NCBI GenBank assembly: GCA_023376005.1
Contig: CM042145.1
Location: forward strand, 12,980,454-13,044,453
Reading direction: 5' to 3'
DNA from: Doryteuthis pealeii
Lineage: Eukaryota; Mollusca; Cephalopoda; Myopsida; Loliginidae
DNA length: 64,000 nt
The notes beneath the pieces were generated by a model. That model was not told the origin of the DNA. It searched no databases and worked only from the letters and a program-made list of their open reading frames with translations. Position numbers and translations under genes: made by a program. This document shows positions 11,574 through 25,900 of the stretch, in pieces. Position 1 is the first letter of the stretch. Each line of letters starts with the position of its first letter.

Positions 11574-14500
11574 TCTTTTCTTTAATCTGTTGGTTTCTCT
11601 TTGTATAATTTTGATTTTAAAAAATAACCAATCAAATTAAGATATAACTTCAAATTTAAAATCAACATGGATTAAAATCTAATTGTACAAATTTCCATTA
11701 CTTCATATTGTTTTACAATCAGTAATGGAAATTGAAGTTATTGCAAAAACGTCCCATAGTTCACTCGTCCAACTCTCTGTAGGTTTGTTAGAAAAAGCAA
11801 AAAAGATTTAAAGGGGGCTTTTGTTGACGTTTCCAGTGTTAATGGGGGGTGAGGATGCTGCTTTGTTATTTTCTGTCTGACTTTTGCTGTTTACCCAAAA
11901 CCTTTCTTTTTTTTTTCCCTGTTTACATATTCATCTTTACCATTTACATAGAATGCAAAACACAATTGGAACTCTTCAAACAATAATGTAATAAGATCCA
12001 GGATAAAGCTCTAACCACATCAGCGTGGATATGGCAATCCTACAATGTGACATCAAACCGACAAGGTCTGATGGTATCGTGAGATACTGCTGGGTTAGTG
12101 GTAATGATGCTTCGGCCCCGAAACCATGCCTGAACCCACAATCATCATCTGATGAAGGCTTTGTTGGTTGCAATGCTACTGTGTAAATAGCAGTCATTGT
12201 ATGAAGATTATTAATGGGAATAATGACTTTTGACTTATAGGCTGAGTGAAAAGATTAGAAAGTGAAATTACAAAGGTAACTGTATCCACAGTTGTAAGAA
12301 AATCATTATAGATATTTACTAAGTTTGGCTTTTTCTTGCATGATGCCACATGGGTGGGAGAAGGAAAAAAAATGATAGTGAAGAAGAACCTGTTATGCCA
12401 ATTTTCCTAGTGAGGAAATCTTCCTTGAAGATCAGACTTAGAATTTTATTTTTTTTTTAACACCTGGGTTCAAATATGAATGCTAATAAAAAAAAATGTA
12501 TCTCATCAGCTGGTTAATAAACATATAATTATTATCTATATAAACATTTTGGGCAAGTGGTTTCACAAAATGATTAAGAACATCTTTTTAAGTGCTCAGT
12601 GCGATTACAAGCATAGCCAATTTAAAATATAAAAAGGCCCATGACATTAAGTACTGCTCATGTCTCAATTTTAAGATATTTAGGGTGTGTAAAACAATGT
12701 GTATTCATATTTTTTGTGTGTGATATTCTTTTACAATATTCAGATACTACACACTGATCTTTGGCATAAGTGCTGAATCTTATGTATAAAATCCCACAAT
12801 TTTGATGGGTACTATGCTAGTATAACATGCTTAACTTAATACAGAACACAAGATCAAATCACAATAGAAAGTTGTGCCAATCATCCAAGTTGGAAGGGCA
12901 GGACCTTTTAGATTTGATCATTTATACTGCCTAAGATAATGCATTATCAATATATTTTAAATATTGGTTTTGTATTGTTTAATAAGTAAAGTAAGGACTA
13001 TTTCTCTGAATGTTTGAGATGAGGCTTGAAGATTAGTATTATTAGTGTTATTCGGACTATTGTCCCCATCTTCATTGTTATTAGTCCGAATAGCGCTAAT
13101 AATACTAAAGTAAAGACGTTGAGGTGGCCTAAAATCAGTATCAGCCAATCAGCAAGGGAGTCTATCCTCTTTTCACTAGACCAAGGAGATTGTTTTTGCA
13201 TCTGGGATGAAGCGCCACACCTACCATCAGCTCCTTACTTTACCGCACAAATCCCTGTGCTACTCATACGCTGAGTTGACGAGGGCTGGTATCGAACTAG
13301 GAACCTTGTGGTTTCTTGCCGAATTGGGATTTAATGATAAATTGGCTCCACATGGTTATCAAATTGTTTTTATTTCATAGACTTTATCATTGTTTGCTTA
13401 TTGGTCACTCTGTTAGTTTTGATGGCTGGCCAACAAAAAGGCAGAATTTTGTTTTTTTAATTTACAAAAGAAAACAAAAGCTGGAAAGGGGATACAATAT
13501 AAAACAATAGTTTATGCTCACAAGAGCATAAATGGCTAGAATTAATACTTATGTCCACTTCTTTGATATTGTATATGTTTATAATCTGAAAAAAAAAAAT
13601 TCTTTCATTTATAGCCTGAAGGGGGTTTGATAATAGGAGTTATTTGATCAAATGGGGGGAAGGTTGAATTTAGATCTTTTCATATTTTTTTTCTTTTTCT
13701 TTAAAGGATTGTTAAATTCTTCTGAATTTTCATTTATGATCTTATAATGAATTTTTCTTCTTTTTGGTGACATATAATCTTAATATATTTCAAATGAAAT
13801 TCAAACATTTTATCAGTAAAAAAAACATGCTGAGAACTACTATACTAATAATAGATTTTCTCTCTTTGTTCACATGTTCCAATTCCTCTATTCTCATACC
13901 ATTTTAAAGCTTTATTTTGTGTTCACTTATTTTTATTTATCTTTTAAAATCTTGTTTTTTATTTTTTTTTTTATTTTTTTTGTTTTTTTGTGGGGTGAAC
14001 CTTTGTTTTATCAATTTGTTTTTGATATTTCCAAATTGTGAAATTCTTTGTTTAGCTTCGTTATTTTTAACCCAGATGTAACTACCTTTCTTTATCCACA
14101 AACAATTTTTGATTATTTATTGTCCACAATATTGTAATGTTCCTCTGTTATCCTTTTTTGTGTTTTTTTTGTTTGATTATTTTTATTTCATTTTAATTAA
14201 CCTCAGATGGGCCAGAAATCTGACATTTTGATAATCTTTATATAAAATCATCTCTCTTTCTCTATATATATAAAATGGAGCCACATTCTTATGAGGGTGG
14301 GGGGGAAAAACTGCCCAGAGTAAAAGCGATCAATAACAAACTGTTGGGCCTCTTAGAAGTGGCTTCAAAGAAAAATTTTAAACCATTTATCTCCCAAATT
14401 TATCTGAATTTTTGAGATAAGGAATTATCATTATTATATACTAATCTATTCAACTGTTCTCATCTTAGATATTGTAGTCAAACCGTATCACCTATTGTAT

Positions 14501-15690
14501 CCTATGCCTTTTTCAGATGTCTCTTATTGTAACCTTCTGGAAATTTCAAACTGAAACTTTTTATTCAATTCATGGGACACATAAGTGAATAAGTGTTGGT
14601 TAAAATGTATCAAGTTACTTGGTGGTTATAAGTTTAATACCCAAATCAGTGTATAGACAGACAAGCTACAATTTGACTAGAAATAAGATATCTTCTAAAC
14701 ACTACAGAATGAGAACAATCTCTTGTAGATTAAATTAAGAGTTTGGTCTGAAATTTACAAACTATGACATACCTGAAGAAGGCCAGAGTGTACAATCATA
14801 GAAATGTTTTGGCTATAATAGCAACCAAGATAAGAGTACTAGTCAGAGTATAGTAATCATTTATTTCTCATCTCAAATTTATTAACTATAATAATCCTTC
14901 ATTTAAGAAATTGTTTTTATTAGATATTTTGTGATTGCTATTCAGACTAAAACACACCTATCACTGCTTGTTGCCATTTTAAAGAAACCTTTTTTTTAAT
15001 CTTGCTTTGGTTAAAGATATGATTAAGTTGAGAATCTTTTACTTAAATTCTAGTCTCAAATTTTTATCTGGTATGTTGAACAGTGTCAACCTATTTTTGC
15101 TGATGACCACCTCATCATCAGATCACGTTGACAGCATGAATATTGGCTAACTGTCTCTATTAGTCATTGCAAAAAAAAAAAAAAAACAATGATCACCTAT
15201 TGGCTTATAATATACCATTGTGGGTCGCCTCCTCATGACTATTATTCGAAAATATATACTACTACTACTACTATTTACATTTTATTTTAAAATACGTGTG
15301 AATTGCTCAGCTCAATGTCAAGTTGGGCCCATTTTTCCACAAATTGGTCAATACTTGGGTTCAGACATTGCTCTGTACATAGTAAATAGAAAACAAGCAA
15401 ATTATTGTACTGTTTAATATATATATATATTAACTCAAACTATGTAATGTGAGGATTATGACAAGGTGATTTCACACCTAGCAATTAAATTGGTGTGGCT
15501 CCTTAAAATACTTCTATAGCTCTTTAATATCTCATTTATTTTATGTAACCCCCCCCCCCCGAAACGTGACATGATCTTGGAGATTTACATGGCCCTTGGT
15601 TGGGAACCAATGATGTTGAAGATGCCATAATTTTTATTTATTTTTATTATTTGAAATTGGTTTCCTTTTTCTTTTCTTTTCCCCCTTTTT

Positions 15691-15724
<34 letters not shown>

Positions 15725-15728
15725 TAAA

Positions 15729-15760
<32 letters not shown>

Positions 15761-18700
15761 TAAAACATACTGTAGTGTCCTTCTTGCTCAGTGGCCTGAC
15801 ATCTGAGGTCCACAAACACTTCTCCTTTTTACTGCTTACTTATTTGGATGCCATTATTACATTTATGGTTGTTGTTTTTTTTATTTTTATTTATTTTTAT
15901 TTATTTATTAAATATATTTATTTGCAAAGATAGCAGAAACTGTCTACAAATAGAATAAATCAACATAAAATACAAATAAATTGTTTCTTCTAGTTCCCTT
16001 TTTTATCTGGAACAAAAATATTCACTTAAAAAAGGGAAATTTTAAAAGAAAAAAGAAAAAGCTTTTACTTGTTTACTTTTTCTTTTACCAAAAACTTTTA
16101 AGAGGTCTGAACAGTATGTTACTTAACAGAATATCTCTGGGGTTAAAAAAAATAAATATCTATTCAAGGATATCACAATTGGCAAATGTCTCAAATCTGA
16201 GACATTTTGAAACTTTCAAAAAAACAAAAAAACAAAAAAAACAAAGAAAGTTTCTTGATGGGTCCACACAAATATTTAAATGTGGAGCACAATTGTCTAT
16301 GAGGGAAATTTACTCAAACCCATCTAAGAAAAAATCAATAAATAAAAAATAAATATTAAAATTAAATATTAGGGAGTAAAAGCAAAAGTTAAAAAAAAAT
16401 CATAAATACCTTAATGAATATAAGTGATTTAATTCTCTCTATTTTTCTCACTGATGTGATGAAAGTTGAAGTTTGTGTCCATCCTCTCCCATGATAACAG
16501 TGTACAGCATTTGTGTGTCTCTCTATTTGAACTCCATTTTATGGCATGATAAACTTTGGGCAGGTGTTCTCCCGACTGGATTGAGTGAACTTCAATCAAT
16601 GGACGATGCAGCTATAGTAAACTGGATTATAAGTAAGACTTGTTTCTCGCCTATCTGAATGTCTGCACGGAAATGAACTGTCGTACTTGGGCCAGCCCTC
16701 CTTGTCCTAGCCTTTTCTATCTATCAATATCTTTCTTTCTCTCTGACTGATTAAGCATGAGACAAAAGCAATCTTTTGCTTCTTATTCTCTCTCTCTCCA
16801 ATTTGTCCCTCCTTGTCCTCATAAAACTACTGGCTCTATACATATGTGTTGCCCTAAAACACCACATATGTATTCAATACAAATTCTGTTTTCTTAAGTT
16901 TATTTCTTTTTCCAGTTAAGTGGCTTAAATATTTTTTTTTAAGAAAAAAAGACTTAATTTTATATTCTCACATTTGAAAAAAAAATAAAAATTTAAAAAA
17001 AAAATAAAATAAATTGTCCATATTTTTGTTGTTGTTCTCTTTTGCTGTTGTCTTTACTGCTGCTATTGTTTTTGTTGTTGTTGTTCAATCACTTTGTCCA
17101 CCCTTTTTTTTCTTTTTTTTTCTTTATTTTTTTTTTTTTTTTTTTTTTTTCATAAAAAAAATTATATTCTTATAGTTGTATTTTTTATCCGATTTTTAGT
17201 TGCCTGTCACTTGTTCACCTCCCTTTTGGTTTTTGATGTATTTTTGTCCTCCTACCTTTGGCTCTTAAATAATTTTCTTTATTCTCACAGATTCAAGACA
17301 TGGCAAAGTATCTGCTAAAATCCAACAGCTTTTAAACACGCTCAAGGTAAATATGGCATTTTTATTTTTGCATTGTTACAATGGTTCATCCTTGCAAATC
17401 TGCAGTCCTTCTAAAGGAGCATTTCTATCTTGTTTTTTATCACATGTGACTAGCTTTCATCTTTTGGTATTCCTATAAAGGTATAATGGTACTGTTGTGG
17501 TTTGGCATCATCAATTTCTGTAAATTTTGTGTCTTAACTCAATTCATTTGATTATAATGAAATAAATTATAAATTTATCTATTTTCTACAGTGATGCTGA
17601 TAGCTTTTTAATTTAGTGCATCCTGGGATGCTTTGAATGAGTCCCCAGGAAAATTTATGGGTCCCAACTAAAGTTTCTTAATAGATTGTAGGTAACCTAT
17701 CCTGTGTAATTCATTTCTAAGAAACTATTGAAATGTATTTACAGTTAGCTTGAAATGGTGAGAGAAGAAAAAAACAAAAAACACTGGGACATATGGATAC
17801 GATTTTACCGCATCAGGGACACAGGACACATGCTGCATCAGGGACACATGCCGCATCAGGGACACAGGACACATACCTATCAGCATCTGTTTCTATTTAT
17901 TTATTAGCAATATCATATCATGTACTGTATAGTCGTCGTCAGGGCGCCATAAAATCGGTATCAGCCAGTCAGCGAGAGAGTCTATCCCCTTTTCAATAGC
18001 GCTAGACCAAGGAGATTGTTTTGGCGTCTGAGGTGGAGCGCCACATCTACTATCAGCTCCTTACTTGACCGCACAGATCCCTGTGCTACTCATATGCTGA
18101 GTTGGCGAGGGCCGGTATCAAACTAGGAACCTCATGGTTTCTAGTCGAACGCTCTACCGACTGAGCTAACCCGGCCCCTTACTGTATAGTAAATGCCATT
18201 AGAATAAAATAAAAAATACAGAAAATTATTATGCATATATTCACAGCCAACACCTCTGCCACAAACAAGAGTTTTCCTTGCTAGACTGGTTGCCTAACCA
18301 AGGCTTTAAGTACCCAGTCTGTCCAACTATTTACCCATAGCTTGGGGGAGGGAACAGATGGATTCATGCCTTTCTCAAGGAGATTAGCACAAGGTGAAAC
18401 ATAAACAACTTTGTCAAAGATTTGACCTCTTGTTGGCAATTTCATTTCCTTCAACATAAAATAATTATGCTAAGGGTATTTACTGCACATCCCACGTATG
18501 CGGTTGTGACACACAAGGTCTTTTTAATGGATACCACTCACGAGCCGAAACTCATGGATGGTGGGTGTAAAAAATGTGTTGATCCCGTTGGCATTCCCGC
18601 TCAAGGAGGGCGCAATAAACCCAGCCCTGCCCCTTTAAATTAAGGGGTAGGTGTTGCCTGGGGGGGGGTAGCCCCCTGGAATCTATGCCGTTAATTGGAA

Positions 18701-19159
18701 TCTATGCCGTTAATTACCTAACCGGTCCAGGGCCAAAGCCAAGTGTGTCTCAAGTTATTATGTAAAGTGTCAAAATTTTTGTTATTAATATTCAGAAAAG
18801 AAATTGAACAGGGGGGTCAACTTCAGTGAAAGAGGGTGTAGTGGAGGGAGACTACAAAAATTGATGGGAAAATTGGACCACAATTGTACTGTTGTATCCT
18901 TGTAACCAAGAGAGAATAAAATCTTACTTTCAACATTAAGTGTGTTGAATTAAAATATATCTCCCAAAAAAGAATATTCTTGCTTAAACTTGTGATAAAA
19001 AAACAGGAAATAGATGATAGTTTGAATGAACTGTGTGTGAGGTTGGGGGTGGGGGGCATATAATACTCTTTTCATGTTGCAACTTGTTTTCACTATTTTT
19101 GTTTATTTCAATTGCATATTTTATTGCAAGAAAAGTTTTTTAATAAATTATTTTGTATG

Positions 19160-19197
<38 letters not shown>

Positions 19198-19915
19198 TTT
19201 TCATTTGTGGAATATTTTTGCTCGTCTTTTTTTTTTAAATTTTCGTTTGCCTGTTTTGTCTTTTGTGTTTTAATTTTTTACTGAAATTCTAACTGTGTGC
19301 CCAATATATGTCACTATATTTCTTATTTCAAATAACTTTTTCCATTCTTTCTTCCTTTCTGTCTCAAAATATGAATTAAGAGGTTTGTTACTATTGCCTA
19401 TGCTCTATTAATCATTTAGATTGAATTATTTCATATGATGATCAAGATGACTTGATTGGCCAAATTTGTGCAGAAAATATTGATCAAAGAATGGAAACAA
19501 ATGTGATCTATATTTATAATCTTTATGATCGAAAGTTAAATTGTCTAATTATAATTTGTAGGTAAATAAATACAACACTGTTAAATTAGCACTTAATAAT
19601 TATCTCCTTTGAGAAATCATCCGAGTTTGTGCCTATGCAAACTCCATCTATGGAGGTGCGTGGTGGTGTAATGGTTACTGTTGTAGGAAATGAACACAAG
19701 TTCAAATCCTGGATGAGACTGTTTGCATTTCACATTGCGCTAATACCCTTGGGAAAGGTATGAATCTGACTATTCTCCCTCCAGCTATGGGTAAATAGTA
19801 GGGCTGGCTGGGCTCTTTAACCTTGGTTAGGCAACCATTCTAGGATAATTCAAACCTGTTAAACTCCACTTAAGAAATCGACCTTGTGTCACGTCCTGCT
19901 TATGCGGAATGGTTT

Positions 19916-19955
<40 letters not shown>

Positions 19956-22900
19956 GACACCATCTTATTAAATTGCTTATTCTCTAAGTTAGTGCAGTTG
20001 TGTTAAAATACTCTAACAAAAATTTCATGAAAAATCTAGATCCGTTATAATACCATAAATATAAAAATCAATATAATATAGATGTGATGTCTTGTTGCTC
20101 TGTCAAATAAGATATTTTAAAAGAAATCACAAAAAAAGTATGTTATATTATTTTAGGGGTTAAGTTTATCTTCCAATTGCCTCAATTTGATTTCTTTACA
20201 CTTGAAATATTGTTTCTGAATCAGTTTTGAAAGGGGGTTACAAACTAGTGAGATCTAATTATCTGATAACATATTTGAGCCCAGCAAACTAGATACTGCT
20301 ATGGGATTTTTCAACATGATGGCCTAAAGTTTGCACTTAAATATCAACAATTGAAATAATTCTATAGCATAATATTCTTTTCCATATAATACAGTGTGAT
20401 AAGTTTTCTATGAAATCTTTATAAAAAATATAAACAGCACTGTTCACATGACTTTCGGAAACATTTTTTCACGCTCAGAATTGCGGAGACATGGAATAAA
20501 CTGCCTGCATCTGTTGTAGGCTGCCAGAGCACTGAATCTTTCGAAGCCTCCATGCTTCCTGTAGTCCGCCAACACTATACCTGATGCCACTCTCCACATG
20601 CACACACATACATGCATATTACTACTGTGAACTGTTCATGTTCCTGACACATTATTCTGTGTACTTGACATGAGACTTTGATGAGTTGTGGTGCACCTGA
20701 GCACTGTACACAATAAATTACATTATTATTATTACATTATAATTAATAATATCTAAGATTATTTAAAAAAAGAAAAAAAAAATTAACTTTTTTTTTTTTA
20801 CCTCTTAAGACTTTTCTGTAATAAAATGTTACTGACATCTTTGGATACCTGTCGCTTCGTATATTTTGCATGAATCTATTGCATTTTATGTACATGCTGA
20901 AATGTTGTCTCTCTCTCTCTCTCATTCTCCTCCCCCTCTCTCTCCTCTTCTCCCCCCTCTCTCTCCTCTTCTCCCCCCTCTCTCTCTTCAGTGTTTGTTT
21001 GCTTTTAGAAGTCACTGGTTTTACAATCAAGAATTTATTTTCTCAAATATAAAAATGTGTATTTTTTAATATTTTTTTTATTGATTGCATTAATTATCTT
21101 AAATTTAATAAAACCATTTATCATTATCAGCTAAATAATTTATAATGACAGTACAAATAAATGAAATATTAATATTAACTACTTCTCATTAGATGACACA
21201 TGCTCAGTTTAATGAGGGTGTCCATGTGAGTAGACATGAGCTCATTCAAAAATTACCTTACAACCAGTGACACACTGGCTTTAATCTCTTCTATCCCTTT
21301 GGTACAATGGAAAGATGCTGCTGCAAGATTGGAATCACTAGAACTACGCGCTCACCCCAGCTCTGTTTTTGTCCATGTCCTGGCTGAAAGAAATGAATAG
21401 TCACCACTCTAACCCCATCTTGAAAGACAGTTCATTGTCTGTAATAAGTTAAATGTCCATGATATTTTTCAATGATCCTGGCTCTTGTGAAAAATTTAAA
21501 CAATTTTGTTATGAATTCAGTGAATTAAATTGAATAAGTATCAAAATACAAATTGAACAAAATTTTATGGGCATCTTTTTAAGAAAAGTAAACTTAAATT
21601 TGATAATTTAAACAAATCAAATCAAAGTCAGAAATTAAATTTGTCATATTTTGTTGGCCGTCTAAAAAAAAAAAAACAATTTTCAAGTCTCTTTTCAGTC
21701 AGCATTGAAGAAGATTGAAGAATTATTTCTCTTCAATAAATTTGATTATTCCCCCTTAAATTTGAATGAAATTTTTTCAAAGCTTTTTCTTTTAGAATTA
21801 CTAATTGTTTTAATTGTACTTGACTTAAACTGATATTTTGCTAAAATTGAAAATGTCAACAACATTAAGTATTTATTAACTTAGGTACATATTAGTCCAG
21901 GGTTAAGAGCATGGTGCAGGTAACCCAAAGCCAAACTTATTTAGACCCTATTTTGCCAATGCAGGTATCATTTGGAACGAGGAAAGTTTTGGTAAATGGG
22001 TCAGGCTTTGACCTATTTACCAAAACTTTTCTCAGTCCTCAGGTTACCCTGACCACATTTTTAACCTAGACTATATAATAAGTATTGTATTTCCTTAAAT
22101 TTACATTATAGCTATTTTTGCAAAGATATTTGATAAAAGTTTATTGAAGGGTAAGTATTTTTGTAGTAAAATTAAAATGTGTGGTATATCCACCTGTTAA
22201 ATGAATTTTTTTTAAATTAATTTTGTTAATGACAATGTCACAGTGTTTACATGTTGTTATGCACAGTAGCATCCAAATGAGATGCTCTTAGGATGTTAAC
22301 CTTATTGAGGTTAATTATAGTGTGAACAATAGTAAAATATTGATCATTTTTACTAACAGTATTCAAAACAAATATTGTTTAGTATCCTTCAGAAGTCATG
22401 CATTGAGGTTTCTCTCTCTGAAAAGTTACTGCCTTTTTAATTTAATTTTAAACTATCACCTGAGTACTTAGGTGACAGTATAATTACATCTGTGTATCTA
22501 ACGTTACTGAAATGGATTGATCCAGTAATATATTCATGACAGTCTTTTATTTATTTATTTTTTTCTATTGCCATTTTCTGTGGAGAAAAATGTTTCCTCT
22601 TTTCTCACAGATTGTATATCTGATGAGAGCTGAAGAATGGGTGAACCCAAACATTGTCTTGAATCAAATAAGTGATTCAAGTGTCTAAACTGAGAAGGAC
22701 ATAGATAAGCTATCTATGAATTACCCTCAGACTACCTTCACATCTAATTATACCACTTACTCCCAGTTAATATGGATTCATAGATTTTTGCTAATAGATA
22801 TGATAAATGATTTTTAAAAAAATGTTTTTCTTAATTGTGAAAATTTTTGAAAAGCAGAATTATTGCCGATTATAATTTCCCATTGTGGATTCTTTTTTCT

Positions 22901-25900
22901 CAGCGCCCCAAAAGAAAACCCTTGCGTGAATTTTTTGTTGATGAAGATGAAGCTTTGGAAAGTAAGTATTTTTCTTTTAATATAACATTTTTTTTATTTA
23001 TTTATTTTTATTTTTTATTTTTATTTTTTAATGAAAATTAGCTAATTTATAAAGGGAGGGGGGAATGTAGACAGAAGTGAAGAAAGTACTCTTGAAAGTT
23101 AGATTGATTTTTCAGGGTTTTTTTTTTTTTTTTTTAAACAAATCTTTTTTTATAATTTGATTTTAACCCACACACACACACATTATCTTAATTTTAATTG
23201 CTTTTTAAATGAAACTCGCTCAAATTGTCATCTCGATGACCACAAGTGACAGTGTATATTAGAAATAACTAATGAATAAGCTTGTATTTTCCCCAGGGAT
23301 ATCTTGTTTTCTGTACTGGCTGCTTTACCATTTAAGCTACAAGAGCAATAGTATTGTAATTGTTATAAATCTGCCCAATACTCTAGTTTCTGGTCTGTGC
23401 CACGTTCTTATTGTTTTTACATGTTAGTGTTGATAGTACATTTCATAATTTTATTTAGATTGTCAATCAATATTAATGATTTTTTTTTTAATTTCTTGCC
23501 TTATCCTTATCCTAGCCAAAAATATTTGCAATTATTCTTAAGCCAGAGGTTAAATGTTTCTTTTAGAATTTTTTTTTTTTTTTAATTTTTCTTTGCCAAA
23601 ATAATCTATATATTACTAATATTCTCATTAATGTTTTTATGTAACAATTACCCAGCAAAAATAGTCCATCATATTAGGATTTTTATTATAGCAATATACT
23701 TGAACTGTTAATCTTCACAATAGCAATTTTATTGAGTCTGCATTCATGCTGAATGTCATTTTTTAATTGTCTAAATTCTTTGATATAATTATAAAATGCT
23801 AATTAGAATCCTTTACTCATACCTAAATAGAAGCATCAATATCTACATGGGCCATTGTTAGAACAAGAACACCACTTGATCACAGGTTGTCTGGTAAATT
23901 ACTAATAGTAGAATTTTTTCTTTTTTTTTCTCTTTTCCTTAGCTCCTCCACTTGATCCAAATGCACCCAAACCTGAGGGAGCTGAACTGACCCCAGTGGC
24001 TGGAGAACAACTTTGTGTAAGTGTCTCAATTGTCATTTAATGTCCACTTCTTTTATCAAGTAAATGATTATCAGCAGTCATTGTCCTAGGATTTTAAAAA
24101 AAAGACACATTGTACTCTTATGCACTCCTTGCCCACAATGACCTATTGTGTGAGGCAGGAGAAATTTGTGTATTTTGCATTGCTGTTGATAACTTCACTA
24201 CTTTTGTGCATCATCTGAATTTCTATTCAGACTTCTTATTTCCAACTTCTTGTTTTACTACAGATCCCTTCGGGACTTCCCAAGAGCCTCCAAGATGCTG
24301 TACTTCGATATGGTTCCTCTACATACAAAGCAAATGCTATAACTGTTCTGGACCAGAATGGAAAACCCACTTTTAATCTAACTTATGGTAAGTTAGTACT
24401 CTTAATTGTGATAGCAAAGGGGATGGGCTTGTATTGACAATTCTTCTTTTTCTCTCTCTCATATATATATGTATATATATATATATATATATATACCCCA
24501 GTGACCCAGAACAGCTATTGAACACTCTGCTGAGTTAACAAATAGAACTCTGCCTAGGCATTATGTAGGGGTGAAGTCGCATATGTAACACACCCGCTAT
24601 ATTGAAAATGGGTAAACCCACCTATATATTCATAATGATCAGACAAAAAAAATACCCGAAGATTGGCAAATGCAGCAGTCTTACAAACTTTGAGCCAAAG
24701 ATCAAATCATATTTTAAGACATGTGACTGACATATTAACAAACAGCAAACCTATGTCGATCATTGTAGGTGATGCTCACTAACCCAGTTTACACTCAGTA
24801 CTTTTACCAACCCTAAACTCCATGCATCCTTATTTTATTGCTGGTATTGTTATAATCAAGGTTAACAGGAGCATATGGTGGCGAAAAAAAAACACAAAAC
24901 TTTTTTTCCTGAATCTGACCTGCTGAAATGGGGGTGCGTCTTATATGCCATCAAATACGGTACACACACACACACACACACTACATATAAAGCATTTTAG
25001 TTGCCTTATAAGGAGCCTGAATTAAAGCAAAACTACCTGTCTCTCTGGAGACATACACTATATTCTCAATGTTATCACAGAGCAAACTGTGACTCTAACA
25101 GGACTTCATATATATGCAAATACATATTTCTCTCTTCATTATTACTGACACCATGTGGTAGGAAACCTTAGTTTTCAATCAACCCTTGTATATGCTTTGA
25201 AATATTTGTCAGTACCTAAATAAACCTTCATTTAATGAGATAATTGTTTTCAACAGCTTTTGCTTATTTATTATTATTATATATGTTTTTATTTTCCTTT
25301 CAGGAAAACTTTACAGTAGAACCTACAAAATAGCTTATAACTTACTAAACAAAGTGGGACAAAAAGGAGGGGAAATCGGAATCAAGCCTGGTGACAGGGT
25401 AAGCTTAAATTCTTTCTTTTTTTCAACCTGTCCTCTTCTTTTCAGCTATTTTGTTTTGTTTTTCTGCTTCCTCCTTCAGGGGTAAGACTCTCCCAATGGG
25501 GCCACCTGTTGGTCATAGGTGGCGACCCATGATGTTTAAGGATGGAACCCAGGTAGCTGAGCAATCCATGACATGCAACATTCCACTTTGGCCCTTACTT
25601 GGGTTAGACGAGTGGTCGGAGAAGCCCCCTCCAATCAATTGGCTGGTCATGTCAAGCCCTAGCACCTGTATGATTGCCCCAACCCTATTGCCCTTATGGC
25701 AAACCCCAACACTTTATCATATGGGTGCTAGAAGGTTGTGGCTGAGGGTCTTTATGTCCTGGGAATGACGTTAAACTCTCTCATTGTGAGGTTCCAGTTC
25801 TGGAGGTTTGGGGAATGTGGAGCACCCCTTCATCACCATTGCTCCCAGGTCCACTCTCACCTGGAGCAGTAGTACCTGTTAGGGTCCACTCTATGGGTTA

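Larger units (their letters stand above)
3821..17290 (+). other. DIP2 intron of 13.5 kb
   Basis: Apart from the repeats listed separately it is AT-rich sequence with long poly-T runs (6888-6934, 7076-7130, 8047-8110, 15690-15756, 17115-17150) and (TA)n tracts (4751-4800, 5506-5537, 8685-8728, 9868-9911, 10494-10526, 11538-11571). A 69-nt phase-compatible candidate exon lies at 16564-16632. The long open frames here come from simple repeats. Confidence 0.7.
17347..22903 (+). other. DIP2 intron of 5.6 kb
   Basis: Holds a hAT-like MITE copy, a minisatellite, SINE A, two SINE B copies in opposite orientation, a family D copy, a LINE 3' end and a polypyrimidine repeat, listed separately. The remainder is AT-rich intron with no exon recognised. 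Confidence 0.7.

Noticed and set aside
20980..21030. Exon after the polypyrimidine tract CTCTCTTCAG
   Set aside because: The tract is a minisatellite, and the sequence after it shows no phase-compatible, conserved reading frame or donor.
22610..22690. Acceptor-like TTTTCTCACAG followed by an open stretch ending in a stop (IVYLMRAEEWVNPN...), as an alternative terminal DIP2 exon
   Set aside because: No match to DIP2, and the GCTGAAGAATGGGTGAACCC part resembles the foldback-element motif. More likely a repeat fragment.
25451..25768. 105-codon open frame (MFCFSASSFRGKT...)
   Set aside because: Lies in repeat family C. The frame is not kept in the copies at 46690 or 60970.
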